Shown piece after piece: positions 40,478 through 49,908 of a stretch of 64,000 nucleotides of DNA. The translations under genes were made by a program, and so were the position numbers. The notes beneath the pieces are model-generated. The model worked only from the letters and a program-made list of their open reading frames with translations, did no database searches and was not told the origin of the DNA. The DNA is taken from NCBI RefSeq assembly GCF_023715525.1, contig NZ_JAMBOG010000006.1, forward strand, positions 124,001 to 188,000, in the 5' to 3' direction. Origin of the DNA: Kocuria rosea. Lineage in GTDB: Bacteria > Actinomycetota > Actinomycetes > Actinomycetales > Micrococcaceae. Numbering within the stretch: the first letter of the stretch is position 1; the number at the start of each line of letters is the position of its first letter.

Positions 40478-41389
40478 ATGCCGATCTTCGCCCAGCACCC
40501 CGACCCCCGTTCCCTGCAGCCGCGTCCGGCCGAGGACCTGCTGTCGGCCGGCACCCGGATGGGCGCCGTCGAGCTGCTCGTCGCCGACCTGGACACGATG
40601 CTCGCCTACTACACCGGCGCGATCACCCTGGAGGTGCTCGAGCACGCCGGGGACACCGCGGTCCTGGGCCGCCATGGGCGCACGGTCGTGCGGCTGCGCC
40701 AGGTCAGGGAGCTCCCGCCGGCCCGGCGCGGGCAGGCGGGGCTGTACCACACCGCGGTCCTCTTCGAGGACGAGCCCGCGCTGGCCGCGGCCCTGGCCTC
40801 GGTCGCCGCCGTGGCGCCGACGTCGTTCACGGGCAGCGCCGACCACCTCGTCAGCCAGGCCTTCTACTTCGACGACCCCGAGGGCAACGGGGTCGAGCTC
40901 TACGCCGACCGCCCCCGGGACACGTGGCGGCGCGAGCCCAGCGGCCTGGTCACCATGGCCTCCAACCCCCTGGACCCGACCGTCTTCCTGAGCACCCACC
41001 TGCGCGAGCAGGACCTGGGCCGCCCCACCGCCGCGCGGGCGGGCCTCGGGCACGTCCACCTGCAGGTCGGGGACATCCCCCTCGCCCGGCGGTTCTACGT
41101 GGACATCCTCGGCTTCGAGGTCATGGCCGACGTCGGCTCGGCCCTGTTCGTCGCCGCCGGCGGCTACCACCACCACATCGGGCTCAACACCTGGCACAGC
41201 GCCGGGGCCGGCCCCCGGGCGGCCTCCCTGGGCCTCGGGCAGGTCAACATCGACCTGCCGACCGCCGACGACGTCGCCGCCCTCGAGGCGCGGCTGAGGG
41301 ACCACCGGATCACCACACGCCACGACGGGGCCGTGCTGCGCTTCGAGGACCCCTGGAGCACCCTCATCCAGGTGGGCGTCGCGGCCTGA
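40478..41389 (+). CDS. Two-domain VOC protein (catechol-2,3-dioxygenase/CatE-like)
   Basis: A 303-residue protein with two vicinal-oxygen-chelate domains. The N-terminal unit is GAVELLVADLDTMLAYYTGAITLEVLEH...SQAFYFDDPEGNGVELYADRP, and the C-terminal unit is GHVHLQVGDIPLARRFYVDILGFEVMADV...HHHIGLNTW. It resembles Bacillus CatE and related extradiol-type enzymes; His in GHVHLQ and HHHIG plus the acidic residues in NGVELY could bind iron or manganese. The first domain lacks the usual first-strand His. It could be a ring-cleaving dioxygenase, a thiol transferase or a quinone-detoxifying enzyme. A clear promoter lies at 40386-40415. Confidence 0.8.
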   Translation: MPIFAQHPDPRSLQPRPAEDLLSAGTRMGAVELLVADLDTMLAYYTGAITLEVLEHAGDTAVLGRHGRTVVRLRQVRELPPARRGQAGLYHTAVLFEDEPALAAALASVAAVAPTSFTGSADHLVSQAFYFDDPEGNGVELYADRPRDTWRREPSGLVTMASNPLDPTVFLSTHLREQDLGRPTAARAGLGHVHLQVGDIPLARRFYVDILGFEVMADVGSALFVAAGGYHHHIGLNTWHSAGAGPRAASLGLGQVNIDLPTADDVAALEARLRDHRITTRHDGAVLRFEDPWSTLIQVGVAA

Positions 41390-41404
41390 CGCCCCGGGCG
41401 GGGC

Positions 41405-42391
41405 TCATCGGCGCCCGGGAACGGCCCGTCGGCCGGGCAGGAGCCGGGGCACGAGCCGGACCAGGGCGACCATCCCCACCAGCTCGACGAGCGTCTGGGC
41501 GACGACGACGAGCGGCGTCAGCGCCAGCCGCTCCGGCAGCGCGAGCGCCAGCGGCAGCACCACGAGCGAGTTGCGCGTGGCCCCGCCGAACACCAGGGCC
41601 CGGGCCGAGGGGACGTCCAGGCGGGCGGCCCGGGCGGCCAGCAGGCCGAGCGGGACCATGAGGACCAGGAACCCGGCGTAGAGCGGCAGCACCGCCGCGA
41701 GCTCGGCCACCCGCTCCCCCACGCCGCGCACCTGCGAGGCGACCACGGTGAACAGGGTCAGGACCATCAGCGGCACCATCCCGGCGCCCATGACGCGGTC
41801 GACCCGGCGGGCCAGGAGGAGCCGCGGCGCCGCCCGTTGGACCGCCGCGGCCACCAGCAGGGGCAGGACCACGAGGACCAGGAACGCCTCCGCGAGGGGG
41901 CCCGGGTCGACCGTCGCGACCGCGGCCGGGCCGGCGAAGAGCAGCAGCCAGAGCGGGAGCAGCAGCGTCTGCGCCAGCATCAGCAGCGGCGAGGCGGCGA
42001 GCAGGCGGTCGGCCGCGCCCCCGGCGAGGCCGGTGAAGACGATGACGTAGTCCACGCACGGCGCCAGCAGCACCAGCAGCACGCCCAGCAGCAGGGCCTC
42101 CCGGTCGACGACCGCCCGCGAGAGCACGAACACCACCGCGGGGACCACCAGGAAGTTCAGCCCGAGCACCGCCCCCAGGAAGCGGAGGTCGGCGAAGGCC
42201 CGGCCCAGCGCCGTGAACGGCACGGCGAGGAACGTCGCGAACAGCAGCAGCCCGAGCACCGGGGTGATCGCCGCGCCGAGGGCCTCCGCGCCCGGGACCG
42301 TCCAGCCGGTCAGCACGGCCGCCGCGATCGCCGCGAGGTACAGGGCGACCTGGTGGCGCTCCAGCCAGGCCACGGTCGTCGTCGAGGTCAT
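41405..42391 (-). CDS. BASS/ACR3-type transporter (arsenite or organic anion)
   Basis: A 328-residue, ~10-helix membrane protein of the bile acid:Na+ symporter/arsenical-resistance-3 superfamily. The stretch LVLLAPCVDYVIVFTGLAGG contains the conserved Cys that in ACR3 (APCTAM-type motif) lies in the arsenite path, and GGATRNSLVVLPLALALP matches the second conserved helix of ACR3-like proteins. No arsR or arsC genes are nearby, so arsenite export is only one possibility. It is convergent with the VOC gene and next to the AraC regulator. Confidence 0.78.
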   Translation of the reverse strand: MTSTTTVAWLERHQVALYLAAIAAAVLTGWTVPGAEALGAAITPVLGLLLFATFLAVPFTALGRAFADLRFLGAVLGLNFLVVPAVVFVLSRAVVDREALLLGVLLVLLAPCVDYVIVFTGLAGGAADRLLAASPLLMLAQTLLLPLWLLLFAGPAAVATVDPGPLAEAFLVLVVLPLLVAAAVQRAAPRLLLARRVDRVMGAGMVPLMVLTLFTVVASQVRGVGERVAELAAVLPLYAGFLVLMVPLGLLAARAARLDVPSARALVFGGATRNSLVVLPLALALPERLALTPLVVVAQTLVELVGMVALVRLVPRLLPGRRAVPGRR

Positions 42392-42452
42392 CAGCCCACC
42401 CTACGGTCCCGGGCCCACGGCCCCGGCCGGCGGGGCGGCTGCCGTGCGGCGG

Positions 42453-43352
42453 TCAGGTCCGGTCGATCCGGCGGTAGCGGGACGGCGTCGTGCCGGTGGT
42501 GGCGCGGAAGTGGCGGTTGAAGTTGGAGAGGTTGGTGAAGCCGACACGGTAGCAGATCTCCGCGACGGACAGGTCCGTGCTGCGCAGCAGCCGGGAGGCC
42601 TCCGTCACGCGCATGCGGATCACGGTGCGGCTGAAGCCCACGCCGGTGGCCTTGGCGAAGAGCCGGGAGAAGGCGGGGCGGCTCAGGCCCACCTCGTCGG
42701 CGACGTCCTGGACCAGCATCCGGTCCGCGAGGTGGTCGGTGATGTAGCCCAGCGCCCGGTTGAACCGCTCGGCCTCGCCGGCGTCCAGCCGGTAGGTGCC
42801 GCCGTGGCTGTCGAGGTAGCGGCGCTCGGCCTCGGGGGACTCGGCCAGCACGCCGAGCAGCTCGGTGACGGCGGCCAGGCGCCGCAGGCCGAAGGTGCCC
42901 TCGACGGCCTCGAGCGCGGCCGCCCCCTCGGCGGCCGTGCGGCCGAGGAACTCGATGCCCCGGGCGGCGGCCCGCAGCAGCGGGCGCAGGGACTCCAGCT
43001 CCGGCAGCGCCTCGGCGGCGGCGAAGAAGCGCTCCTGGTCGAACTGCAGCACGGCGTCACGGTTGCGCACCACCTCCGTGTCGTCGCGGTGGGAGATCCA
43101 GTTGTGGGGCAGGTAGGAGCCGATGAGGCTCAGGTGGCCCGGGTCGAAGGGCCCGGCGTAGTCGCCGACCATCGTCGTGCCCGAGCTCTCCCGGACGAGG
43201 TGGACCTCCACCTCGGGGTGGTAGTGCCAGCGGGCCAGCGGGTGCGGCCAGTCGTGCTGGTGCCACCGCACGGAGCTCGACGGGTCCGGGACCACGAGCT
43301 CCCGCACCGGGGAGGTGGTCTCGTCCGCCGAGCTCCGTGCCGTGACGTTCAC
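42453..43352 (-). CDS. AraC family regulator of the polyol genes
   Basis: A 299-residue regulator. N-terminal cupin-like ligand domain: VRWHQHDWPHPLARWHYHPEVEVHLVRESSGTTMVGDYAGPFDPGHLSLIGSYLPHNW. C-terminal double HTH: RALGYITDHLADRMLVQDVADEVGLSRPAFSRLFAKATG and STDLSVAEICYRVGFTNLSNFNRHFRATTGTTPSRYRR. GTG start at 43352, directly after the polyol dehydrogenase stop (43354). It probably activates the operon (permease, dehydrogenase, regulator) in response to a sugar alcohol. Confidence 0.87.
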   Translation of the reverse strand: MNVTARSSADETTSPVRELVVPDPSSSVRWHQHDWPHPLARWHYHPEVEVHLVRESSGTTMVGDYAGPFDPGHLSLIGSYLPHNWISHRDDTEVVRNRDAVLQFDQERFFAAAEALPELESLRPLLRAAARGIEFLGRTAAEGAAALEAVEGTFGLRRLAAVTELLGVLAESPEAERRYLDSHGGTYRLDAGEAERFNRALGYITDHLADRMLVQDVADEVGLSRPAFSRLFAKATGVGFSRTVIRMRVTEASRLLRSTDLSVAEICYRVGFTNLSNFNRHFRATTGTTPSRYRRIDRT

Positions 43353-43353
43353 G

Positions 43354-44394
43354 TCAGGCGCCCGCCACGCGGATCTGGATCTTCGTGTCGGTGGACCGGC
43401 CCTCGGCACCGCGCTCGAACGCGGCGACGGCCTCCTCGAAGGGATAGGTCGCGCTGATCAGGGCCTTGAGGTCCACGGCCGGGGAGGCCGCCAGCTCGAT
43501 GGCCCGCTGGTAGGAGTTGGCGTAGCGGAAGACGGTCTCGATCCGCAGCTCCCGGGCCTGGGCCGCGGCGATGTCCAGGGGCACCGGGTCCACCGGGATC
43601 CCCACCAGCACGACCGTCCCGCCCGGGGCGGGCACCTCCCACAGGGAGCCGAAGACCCGCGGGCTGCCGCTGGCCTCGAACACCACGTCGGCGCCCCAGC
43701 CGTCGGTGGCCTCGCGGACCACCTCGCCGAGGTCCTGCCGGGTGGCGTCGACCGGGTGGATCGTCGGATAGGCCTCGACCTGGGCGAACTTCTCCGGGGC
43801 CACGTCCGAGATGTACACGCGGGACGCGCCGCTCGCCGCGGCCGCGACGGCCGTGAGCACGCCGATCGTGCCGGCGCCCACGACGGCGACGACGTCGCCG
43901 GGCGCGATCCGGGCCTTCGTCGCCGCGTGCACCGCCACCGCGAAGGGCTCGATCAGCGCGCCCTCCTCCAGGGAGAGCTGCTCGGGCAGCCTGTAGGTGA
44001 AGTCGGCGGGGTGGAGGATCTCCGGCTGCAGGCAGCCGTGCACCGGGGGCGTGGCCCAGAACTGCACGTCGGGGTCCACGTTGTACATGCCGAGGCGGGA
44101 GGCGCGGGAGCGGGGGTTCGGGATGCCCGGCTCCATGCAGACCCGGTCGCCCACGGCCAGGTGCGTGACCCCCTCGCCGACCTCGAGCACCGTGCCCGAG
44201 GCCTCGTGGCCGAGAACCATCGGTGCTTCGACGACGTAGGGGCCGATCCTCCCGTGCGTGAAGTAGTGGACGTCGCTGCCGCAGATGCCGACGGTGTGCA
44301 CGCCGATGCGCACCTCGCCGGGGCCCACGGGGCGCAGCCCGGGGACGGGCCGGACCCGGATCTCGTGCTGGCGTTCGAGGACGACGGCGTCCAT
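43354..44394 (-). CDS. Zinc-dependent polyol dehydrogenase (sorbitol/xylitol type)
   Basis: A 346-residue medium-chain dehydrogenase of the sorbitol/xylitol dehydrogenase group. Zinc-site residues lie in [17 protein letters not shown] (Cys, His) and [17 protein letters not shown] (His-Glu). The usual four-cysteine structural zinc loop is replaced by [17 protein letters not shown]. The NAD-binding motif is [16 protein letters not shown]. It oxidises a sugar alcohol to the keto-sugar with NAD+. The ATG at 44394 is chosen for AGGAG upstream and typical length; an in-frame ATG at 44460 would add a Pro/Thr-rich tail. It follows the polyol permease gene. Confidence 0.88.
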   Translation of the reverse strand: MDAVVLERQHEIRVRPVPGLRPVGPGEVRIGVHTVGICGSDVHYFTHGRIGPYVVEAPMVLGHEASGTVLEVGEGVTHLAVGDRVCMEPGIPNPRSRASRLGMYNVDPDVQFWATPPVHGCLQPEILHPADFTYRLPEQLSLEEGALIEPFAVAVHAATKARIAPGDVVAVVGAGTIGVLTAVAAAASGASRVYISDVAPEKFAQVEAYPTIHPVDATRQDLGEVVREATDGWGADVVFEASGSPRVFGSLWEVPAPGGTVVLVGIPVDPVPLDIAAAQARELRIETVFRYANSYQRAIELAASPAVDLKALISATYPFEEAVAAFERGAEGRSTDTKIQIRVAGA

Positions 44395-44474
44395 GGTGCT
44401 CTCCTGCGGGGTCGGGACGGTGGTGGGGCTGGTGGGGTTCGTGAGCGTCGTGGGGTTCATGGTCTCAGGTCCTT

Positions 44475-45752
44475 TCAGGCGGCGGCGAGGCGTTCGCGGC
44501 GCGGGAGCATCCGGCCGTTCTCGGCCGTGATGCCGGGCTGGGGCGGGTGGATGAAGAAGGTGGTCACGGTGCCCAGGACCATCAGACCGGCGAAGACCCA
44601 GCACACGCCCACCGGGCCGAGGACCGGCAGCAGCAGGGTGGCGATGCCGGGGCCCATGAACGTGGTGAGCCCGGAGGCGAGGTTGTGGGCCGAGATCGCG
44701 GCGCCACGGTGCTCGGGGGCCAGGGCCGGGAAGACCGCGCCCATGGGCACGAAGGCGGTCACCGAGAGGGCGAAGACCACGGCGGGAACGACCATCATCG
44801 GGAAGCTGGGACCGAACCAGACGGGGAAGTAGGCGAAGGCCAGAGCCGCGAGGGCCATGCCGCCGAAGCCGAACCAGCGCATCTGGCGCATCCAGCCGTA
44901 GCGGTCGCCGAGCCGCCCCCAGACGATGTTCGCGCCGATGGTGATGGTGTTCATGATCGCCCAGAGGGTCATCCACTCGGGCAGGGAGAACCACGCCTGG
45001 CCGCCGATCTCGCCGGTGGTCAGGTAGAGCGGCATCATCATCGGGAAGGCGTAGAGCGTGAGGTTGCACAGGACCCGGATGACCACGGAGAGCGCGATCT
45101 GCCGGTTCTCCACCAGGATGGTCACGCCGCGCAGCAGCTCGCGGGTGCGCTCCTCGCCGTGGAGCTTCTGGGAGAGGTCCACCTCCCTGGGCGCCCCCGG
45201 GACGAGGAAGGCGCACATCACCGTGCCCGCCGCGACGAACAGCAGCGAGGCCCACAGGGTGGCGTACTCGCCGATGCGCGGGACCAGGAGGCTGGGCACG
45301 TAGGCGCCCATGACGCCGATGCCCAGGGAGAAGGAGGCCCAGAACCACCCCATGGCCGAGGCCAGGCGACCGGGGTGGACCGACTGGGCGATCAGCACCA
45401 CGAAGGAGTACATGAACAGCGGGTAGGCGACCCCGCGCAGGCTGTAGATGAGGATGGTGCCGACGACGCTCTGCAGCCCCACGGTGAGGAACAGGACGTG
45501 CAGGACCATCCACAGCACGCCGCCGAGCACCATCAGGCGCTTGGCGCCGACGACCTCGGCCAGCACGCCGGTGGTCCAGGCGGAGAACGCGACCACCAGT
45601 CCGTAGACGGTGAAGACGAGGCCGGCCTGGGTGGGCGAGAAGCCGTTCTCGACGAGGAAACGGGACAGGAACGTGAGCTCAAAACCATCACCGGTCATGA
45701 AGACGGCGAGGGCGAGATAGCCGAAGAGCAGGCGGCGCGGCATGCCGAACAT
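44475..45752 (-). CDS. MFS polyol permease (RbtT/DalT-like)
   Basis: A 425-residue, 12-helix MFS transporter of the polyol permease family: MPRRLLFGYLALAVFMTGDGFELTFLSRFLVENGFSPTQAG is characteristic. It should import a sugar alcohol such as ribitol, arabitol or xylitol by proton symport. The ATG at 45752 is preferred because AAGGAG lies 9 nt upstream; a longer frame begins with GTG at 45791. First gene of the operon, with polyol dehydrogenase and AraC regulator following. Confidence 0.87.
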   Translation of the reverse strand: MFGMPRRLLFGYLALAVFMTGDGFELTFLSRFLVENGFSPTQAGLVFTVYGLVVAFSAWTTGVLAEVVGAKRLMVLGGVLWMVLHVLFLTVGLQSVVGTILIYSLRGVAYPLFMYSFVVLIAQSVHPGRLASAMGWFWASFSLGIGVMGAYVPSLLVPRIGEYATLWASLLFVAAGTVMCAFLVPGAPREVDLSQKLHGEERTRELLRGVTILVENRQIALSVVIRVLCNLTLYAFPMMMPLYLTTGEIGGQAWFSLPEWMTLWAIMNTITIGANIVWGRLGDRYGWMRQMRWFGFGGMALAALAFAYFPVWFGPSFPMMVVPAVVFALSVTAFVPMGAVFPALAPEHRGAAISAHNLASGLTTFMGPGIATLLLPVLGPVGVCWVFAGLMVLGTVTTFFIHPPQPGITAENGRMLPRRERLAAA

Positions 45753-46092
45753 GCGGAGGCACTCCTTCGTGGACACCGGGTGGACAGGCACCTGACGAGC
45801 GGAAAGATGTTCCGGTGGTGCCCGGTGCCCTCAAATCTACGAAGGTGTGACCCATGACACTAGCCGGGAAATCCCCGGCGAACTGATACTTCTGTGCACC
45901 ATCCCCGCCCCTGCCCGGGTGCCGCTCACCGGTCGTGGACCGTGCCGCCGGCCGATCGGGTGCTTCCGGCGCCTGGCCGTCGTGCCCGCCCGGCCCGCTC
46001 AGGCCGGAGCGGATCGAGGAGAGCCCACCCCGTGTGCGGGGCGGGCTCTCCTGCGGCGCCGGAATGTGGGGGCAGGCCCGGGTCGGGTGGGG
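45753..46092. other. Intergenic region, 340 bp
   Basis: Holds the promoter region of the polyol operon (somewhat AT-richer near 45830-45895; no clear -35/-10 assigned) and the hairpin terminator of the 6-phosphogluconate dehydrogenase gene at 46017-46052. No gene is visible on either strand. Confidence 0.5.
46017..46052 (-). terminator. Terminator of the 6-phosphogluconate dehydrogenase gene
   Basis: AGGAGAGCCC (46017-46026) pairs with GGGCTCTCCT (46043-46052), extended inward by CCCCG/CGGGG around a TGTG loop. Confidence 0.75.
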
Positions 46093-47550
46093 TCAGGAGA
46101 CGACTTCGGTGCGGTCCCCGGACCACAGGGTGTGGAACACGCCCTCGGCCTGGTCCACGCGCCGGTAGGTGTGGGCCCCGAAGTAGTCGCGCAGCCCCTG
46201 GGTCAGCGCGGCGTTGAGCCGCGGCCGGCGCAGGGAGTCGTAGTAGGCCAGGGTCGAGGAGAACACCGGGGCCGGGATCCCCCGCTCCACCGCCCGGGCC
46301 ACCACCCGCCGCCACGCCGGCAGGGCGTCTTCGATCGCGGTGACGAACTGCGGGGCGAACAACAGGTTCGCCGGCGCCTGCTCCCCGGCGTAGGCGGCCA
46401 TGATGACCTCCAGCAGCTGCGCCCGGATGATGCACCCCTCCCGCCACAGCGACGCGATCGCCCCCAGGTCCAGGTCCCACCCGTAGGCCTCCCCGGCCAT
46501 GGTGAGCATGTCCAGGCCCTGGGCGTAGGAGACTAGCTTGGAGGCGTAGAGGGCCTTGCGCACGTCCTCCACGAACCCGGGGTCACCCACCACGTCCTCG
46601 GTGGTCCCCCCGATCCCGGCCGGCAGCACCTGCTGGGCCTGCCGGCGCATCGCCGGCTCCGCCGAGGACAGCGCCCGGGCGAAGACCGACTCGGCGATCG
46701 CGGTCACCGGGGAGCCCAGCTCCAGGGCCTCCTGCACCGTCCAGCGCCCGGTGCCCTTCTGCCCGGCCGCGTCCACGATCACATCGACCAGCGGGCCCTG
46801 CGTGCGGGCGTCGACCTGGGCCAGCACGTGGGCGGTGATCTCGATCAGGTAGGAGGCCAGCTCCGTGGTGTTCCACCGGGCGAAGACCTCCGCCTGGGCC
46901 CCCGGCTCCAGCCCGGCCACCGCCCGCAGCAGCTCGTGGGCCTCCCCGATGACCTGCATGTCGGCGTACTCGATGCCGTTGTGCACCATCTTCACGAAGT
47001 GCCCGGCCCCGTCGGGGCCGATCCACGCGCAGCACGGGGCGCCGTCGACGGCCTTGGCCGCGATGTCCTCCAGCAGCGGCCCCAGCGCGTCGTAGGACTT
47101 GGCCGGGCCCCCGGGCATGATCGAGGGCCCGTTCAGGGCGCCCTCCTCCCCGCCGGAGACCCCGACACCGACGAAGTCGATGCCCTGGGCGGCCAGCTCC
47201 CGCTCGCGGCGGCGGGTGTCCTGGAAGTAGGAGTTGCCGCCGTCGATGATGATGTCGCCCTCCGCCAGCAGCGGCACCAGCGCCTCGATCACCGCGTCCA
47301 CCGCCGCCCCGGCCTGGACCATCACCAGGATCCGGCGCGGGGACTCCAGGGCGTCGACGAGCTCGGCGAGGGTCTCGGTGCGGATGAAGGACCCCTCCGA
47401 CCCGTGGGCGGCCAGGAGGGCGTCGGTCTTGCCGACGGAACGGTTGTGCAGGGCCACGGTGTAGCCGTGCCGGGCGAAGTTGCGGGCCAGGTTCGCCCCC
47501 ATCACCGCAAGGCCGGTGACACCGATCTGAGCTTTCTGTTCAACAGGCAT
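46093..47550 (-). CDS. gnd: 6-phosphogluconate dehydrogenase, decarboxylating
   Basis: A 485-residue enzyme of the oxidative pentose phosphate pathway converting 6-phosphogluconate to ribulose 5-phosphate, CO2 and NADPH. Motifs: GLAVMGANLARNFARHGYTVALHNRS (NADP fold), IIIDGGNSYFQDTRRRERELAAQGIDFVGVGVSGGEEGALNGPSIMPGG and FVKMVHNGIEYADMQVIGEAHEL (catalytic Lys and Asn). Length is normal for the long (GndA) form. ATG at 47550; divergent from the alpha/beta hydrolase. Its own terminator follows. Confidence 0.95.
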   Translation of the reverse strand: MPVEQKAQIGVTGLAVMGANLARNFARHGYTVALHNRSVGKTDALLAAHGSEGSFIRTETLAELVDALESPRRILVMVQAGAAVDAVIEALVPLLAEGDIIIDGGNSYFQDTRRRERELAAQGIDFVGVGVSGGEEGALNGPSIMPGGPAKSYDALGPLLEDIAAKAVDGAPCCAWIGPDGAGHFVKMVHNGIEYADMQVIGEAHELLRAVAGLEPGAQAEVFARWNTTELASYLIEITAHVLAQVDARTQGPLVDVIVDAAGQKGTGRWTVQEALELGSPVTAIAESVFARALSSAEPAMRRQAQQVLPAGIGGTTEDVVGDPGFVEDVRKALYASKLVSYAQGLDMLTMAGEAYGWDLDLGAIASLWREGCIIRAQLLEVIMAAYAGEQAPANLLFAPQFVTAIEDALPAWRRVVARAVERGIPAPVFSSTLAYYDSLRRPRLNAALTQGLRDYFGAHTYRRVDQAEGVFHTLWSGDRTEVVS

Positions 47551-47755
47551 GCCCCCAGCCTATCGAGCCCCCCGGCGGGCAGGACCGAGCAGCGGGCCGC
47601 TGCTGCCACGGCCCGTCGCCGGCCGCGACCCCCTCGTCCGTGACGGGGGACGGCACGGGAGGGTCCGCGCCGGGGGGAGTCCTCGCCCCTAGAGTGGGAT
47701 GGGGCGGAAGCCGGCGCTCCCTGCCCGCCACCGCGATCCCGGAGGGAGTCCCACG

Positions 47756-48571
47756 ATGACCCAGGCCCCGTCCGGCCGGAGACGGCCGCCGGTGGAGCAG
47801 CACTCCTACGGGCCCCACCCCGACCAGTGGGGCCGGCTGCACCTGCCGGACCGCGGCGGGCGCTCCCCCCGGGGCACCGTGGTGGTCGTCCACGGCGGCT
47901 ACTGGCGGGACAAGTACACCGCGGAGCTGGGCGTGCCGGTGGCCGAGGACCTCGTGGAGCACGGGTTCGCGGTGTGGAACCTCGAGTACCGCCGCGCCGG
48001 CACCGACGGGGCGACCGGCGCCGGCGGATGGCCCGGGACCTTCGAGGACGTCGCCGCCGGCATCGACCACCTCGCCGCGATCGCCAGCCGCTGCGGCCTC
48101 GACCTGGACCGGGTCGTGGCGCTGGGGCACTCGGCCGGCGGGCACCTGGCGGTGTGGGCGGCCGGACGGCACACGCTGCCCCCGGACGCTCCCGGAGCCC
48201 GGCCGGCGGTGACCCTGGCGGGTGTGGTGAGCCAGGCCGGCGTGCTGGACCTCGCCGCGGCCGAGCGGCTGGGCCTCAGCGAACAGGCCGCCCGGAACCT
48301 GATGGGCGGCACGTCCGCGCAGCTGGAGCGGCCCTTCGCCCTGGCCGACCCGGCGCGCGCGCTGCCGATCGGGACCGCCGTGCACGCCGTGCACAGCCGC
48401 ACCGACGACGCCGTGCCCTTCGCCCTGTCGGCGGACTACGTGACCGCGGCCCGCGCGGCCGGCGATCCCGCCGAGCTCCACGAGGTGGGCGGGGACCACT
48501 TCGCGGTGATCGACCCGGACCAGAAGGCCTACCGGACCTGCCGGGACCTGCTGGAGCGCCTGCTCCCCTGA
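47756..48571 (+). CDS. Alpha/beta hydrolase, candidate kynurenine formamidase
   Basis: A 271-residue alpha/beta hydrolase. The oxyanion-hole motif VVVHGGYWRDKYTAEL (HGGxW) and nucleophile elbow ALGHSAGGHLAVWAAG (Ser in GHSAG), with Asp in VHSRTDDAVPF and His in EVGGDHFAVID, complete a triad. The HGGxW motif is characteristic of BNA7/AFMID-type kynurenine formamidases. About 4.3 kb away lies the tryptophan dioxygenase-kynureninase operon, which lacks a formamidase, so this gene could supply it. A generic esterase is the alternative. GGAGGGAG precedes the ATG. Confidence 0.75.
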   Translation: MTQAPSGRRRPPVEQHSYGPHPDQWGRLHLPDRGGRSPRGTVVVVHGGYWRDKYTAELGVPVAEDLVEHGFAVWNLEYRRAGTDGATGAGGWPGTFEDVAAGIDHLAAIASRCGLDLDRVVALGHSAGGHLAVWAAGRHTLPPDAPGARPAVTLAGVVSQAGVLDLAAAERLGLSEQAARNLMGGTSAQLERPFALADPARALPIGTAVHAVHSRTDDAVPFALSADYVTAARAAGDPAELHEVGGDHFAVIDPDQKAYRTCRDLLERLLP

Positions 48572-48808
48572 GATCCGGCGGCGCTCTCGGGACCGGTGCC
48601 GATTTGTTGTAGGAAACAATTCCGCCAACGGTTCCACCGCCCGGCCGATCGGGGAATGCTGGAGGGGTCAGACCGTTCTTCCCGCTGCACGCTCGGAACC
48701 GTTGCCGGTGCGTCCAGAAGACCCCCCTCCTCCTGCTCGTACCGTCCGCGCTCCACGCCGCCCCGGCGGAGGAACCGCTCCTCCTACGACCGGTGAAGGA
48801 GGCCCCCG

Positions 48809-49243
48809 ATGGGCTCGGAAGCACAGCTCCCCCGGCTCCTGCGGCAGGACAGCATCCAGGAGCGGCGCCAGGACCACGACGCGTCGTCGGCACCGGGCAC
48901 GAGCCGCTCCGCGTCCCGCCTCGCGGGCACGGACTGCGCGACCGTCCGGCGCGCCTGGGACCTCCACCCCGGTGACTGCTTCCACGGCCGCGTCATCGTG
49001 GCCGTCCGGGGCGTGGTGGGGCTCGGCTCCAACCCGGTCTCGGTCCTCTTCTTCGCCGGCGAAGGCCCGGAGCACCCGGCCCAGACCCGCATCGGCGCGG
49101 CCCACCCGGAGGTCGAGGCCGGCTGCGACGAGGTGTGGCGCGCCGCCCGCGCCTGGGTCCGGGCGCACGGGCTCCACGAGGGTCAGCCCGTGGACCTGGA
49201 CCGGCTCCGCGCCGAGGTCCTGGACGCCGTCGGCCGCAGCTAG
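48809..49243 (+). CDS. Hypothetical protein (144 aa)
   Basis: An N-terminal polar region (~45 residues) then a compact domain: CATVRRAWDLHPGDCFHGRVIVAVRGVVGLGSNPVSVLFFAGEGPEHPAQTRIGAAHPEVEAGCDEVWRAARAWVRAHGL. I do not recognise the family. GAAGGAGG precedes the ATG, supporting translation. The upstream 237 bp include an AT-rich patch (TTTGTTGTAGGAAACAATT, 48603-48621) that may hold its promoter. Confidence 0.6.
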   Translation: MGSEAQLPRLLRQDSIQERRQDHDASSAPGTSRSASRLAGTDCATVRRAWDLHPGDCFHGRVIVAVRGVVGLGSNPVSVLFFAGEGPEHPAQTRIGAAHPEVEAGCDEVWRAARAWVRAHGLHEGQPVDLDRLRAEVLDAVGRS

Positions 49244-49289
49244 CGGCCGCCCGCCCCCTCCGGGGAGCGGGCACCGCGGGCCCCGCCGG

Positions 49290-49799
49290 TCAGAGGTCGT
49301 CGGAGCCCTGGACGTGCTCGAACACCAGGCTGGTCTGGGTCGCGGCCACCGCCGGGTTCGAGGAGAGGTGCTCGAGGACGAACTGGCGGATGTGGTCCGT
49401 GTCCCGCGCCGTGACGTGGATGAGGAAGTCGTCCGCGCCCGCCAGGAAGAAGAACTGGGAGACCTCCGGGACCTTCTTCAGCCCCTCCCCGAAGGCGGCC
49501 ATCAGGTGCCGGGCGCCCGCCCGCATCCGCACGCTGATCAGCGCCTCGATGTTCTGCCCGAGCGCCCGCGGGTCCACCTCGACCGTGAAGCGGCGGATCA
49601 CCCCGGAGCGCTGCAGTCCCTTCATCCGGGCCAGGCAGGTGGAGGGCGCCACCCCGAGCGCCTCGCTGAGGGCTTGGTTGGTCATCCGGGAGTTCTGGCG
49701 CAGGAGTCCCAGCAGCCGCCGGTCCAGCGCGTCGAGCTCGGGAACCGGCCGCAGATCCTGCGACGGAGGGCGCGTGGGGTAGGTCACTGTGCGTTCCAT
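49290..49799 (-). CDS. Lrp/AsnC family regulator, divergent from alanine dehydrogenase
   Basis: A 169-residue Lrp-type regulator: N-terminal HTH (LDALDRRLLGLLRQNSRMTNQALSEALGVAPSTCLARMKGLQRSGVIRRFTVEVDP) and C-terminal RAM/effector domain (EALISVRMRAGARHLMAAFGEGLKKVPEVSQFFFLAGADDFLIHVTARDTDHIRQFV). Like mycobacterial AldR it is divergent from an alanine dehydrogenase gene and probably controls it in response to amino acids. The 109-bp intergenic region is the expected binding site; no clean palindrome was identified there. Confidence 0.88.
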   Translation of the reverse strand: MERTVTYPTRPPSQDLRPVPELDALDRRLLGLLRQNSRMTNQALSEALGVAPSTCLARMKGLQRSGVIRRFTVEVDPRALGQNIEALISVRMRAGARHLMAAFGEGLKKVPEVSQFFFLAGADDFLIHVTARDTDHIRQFVLEHLSSNPAVAATQTSLVFEHVQGSDDL

Positions 49800-49908
49800 T
49801 CTGCGAGTTCGGCGGCACTTGCCGAAGGATCTGCGGCGAGCGCCACAAAGACCGCGCGGAAACCTACCGTTGACGCATCCAGTCTACGATTTCTGCGGAA
49901 GGCCTCCG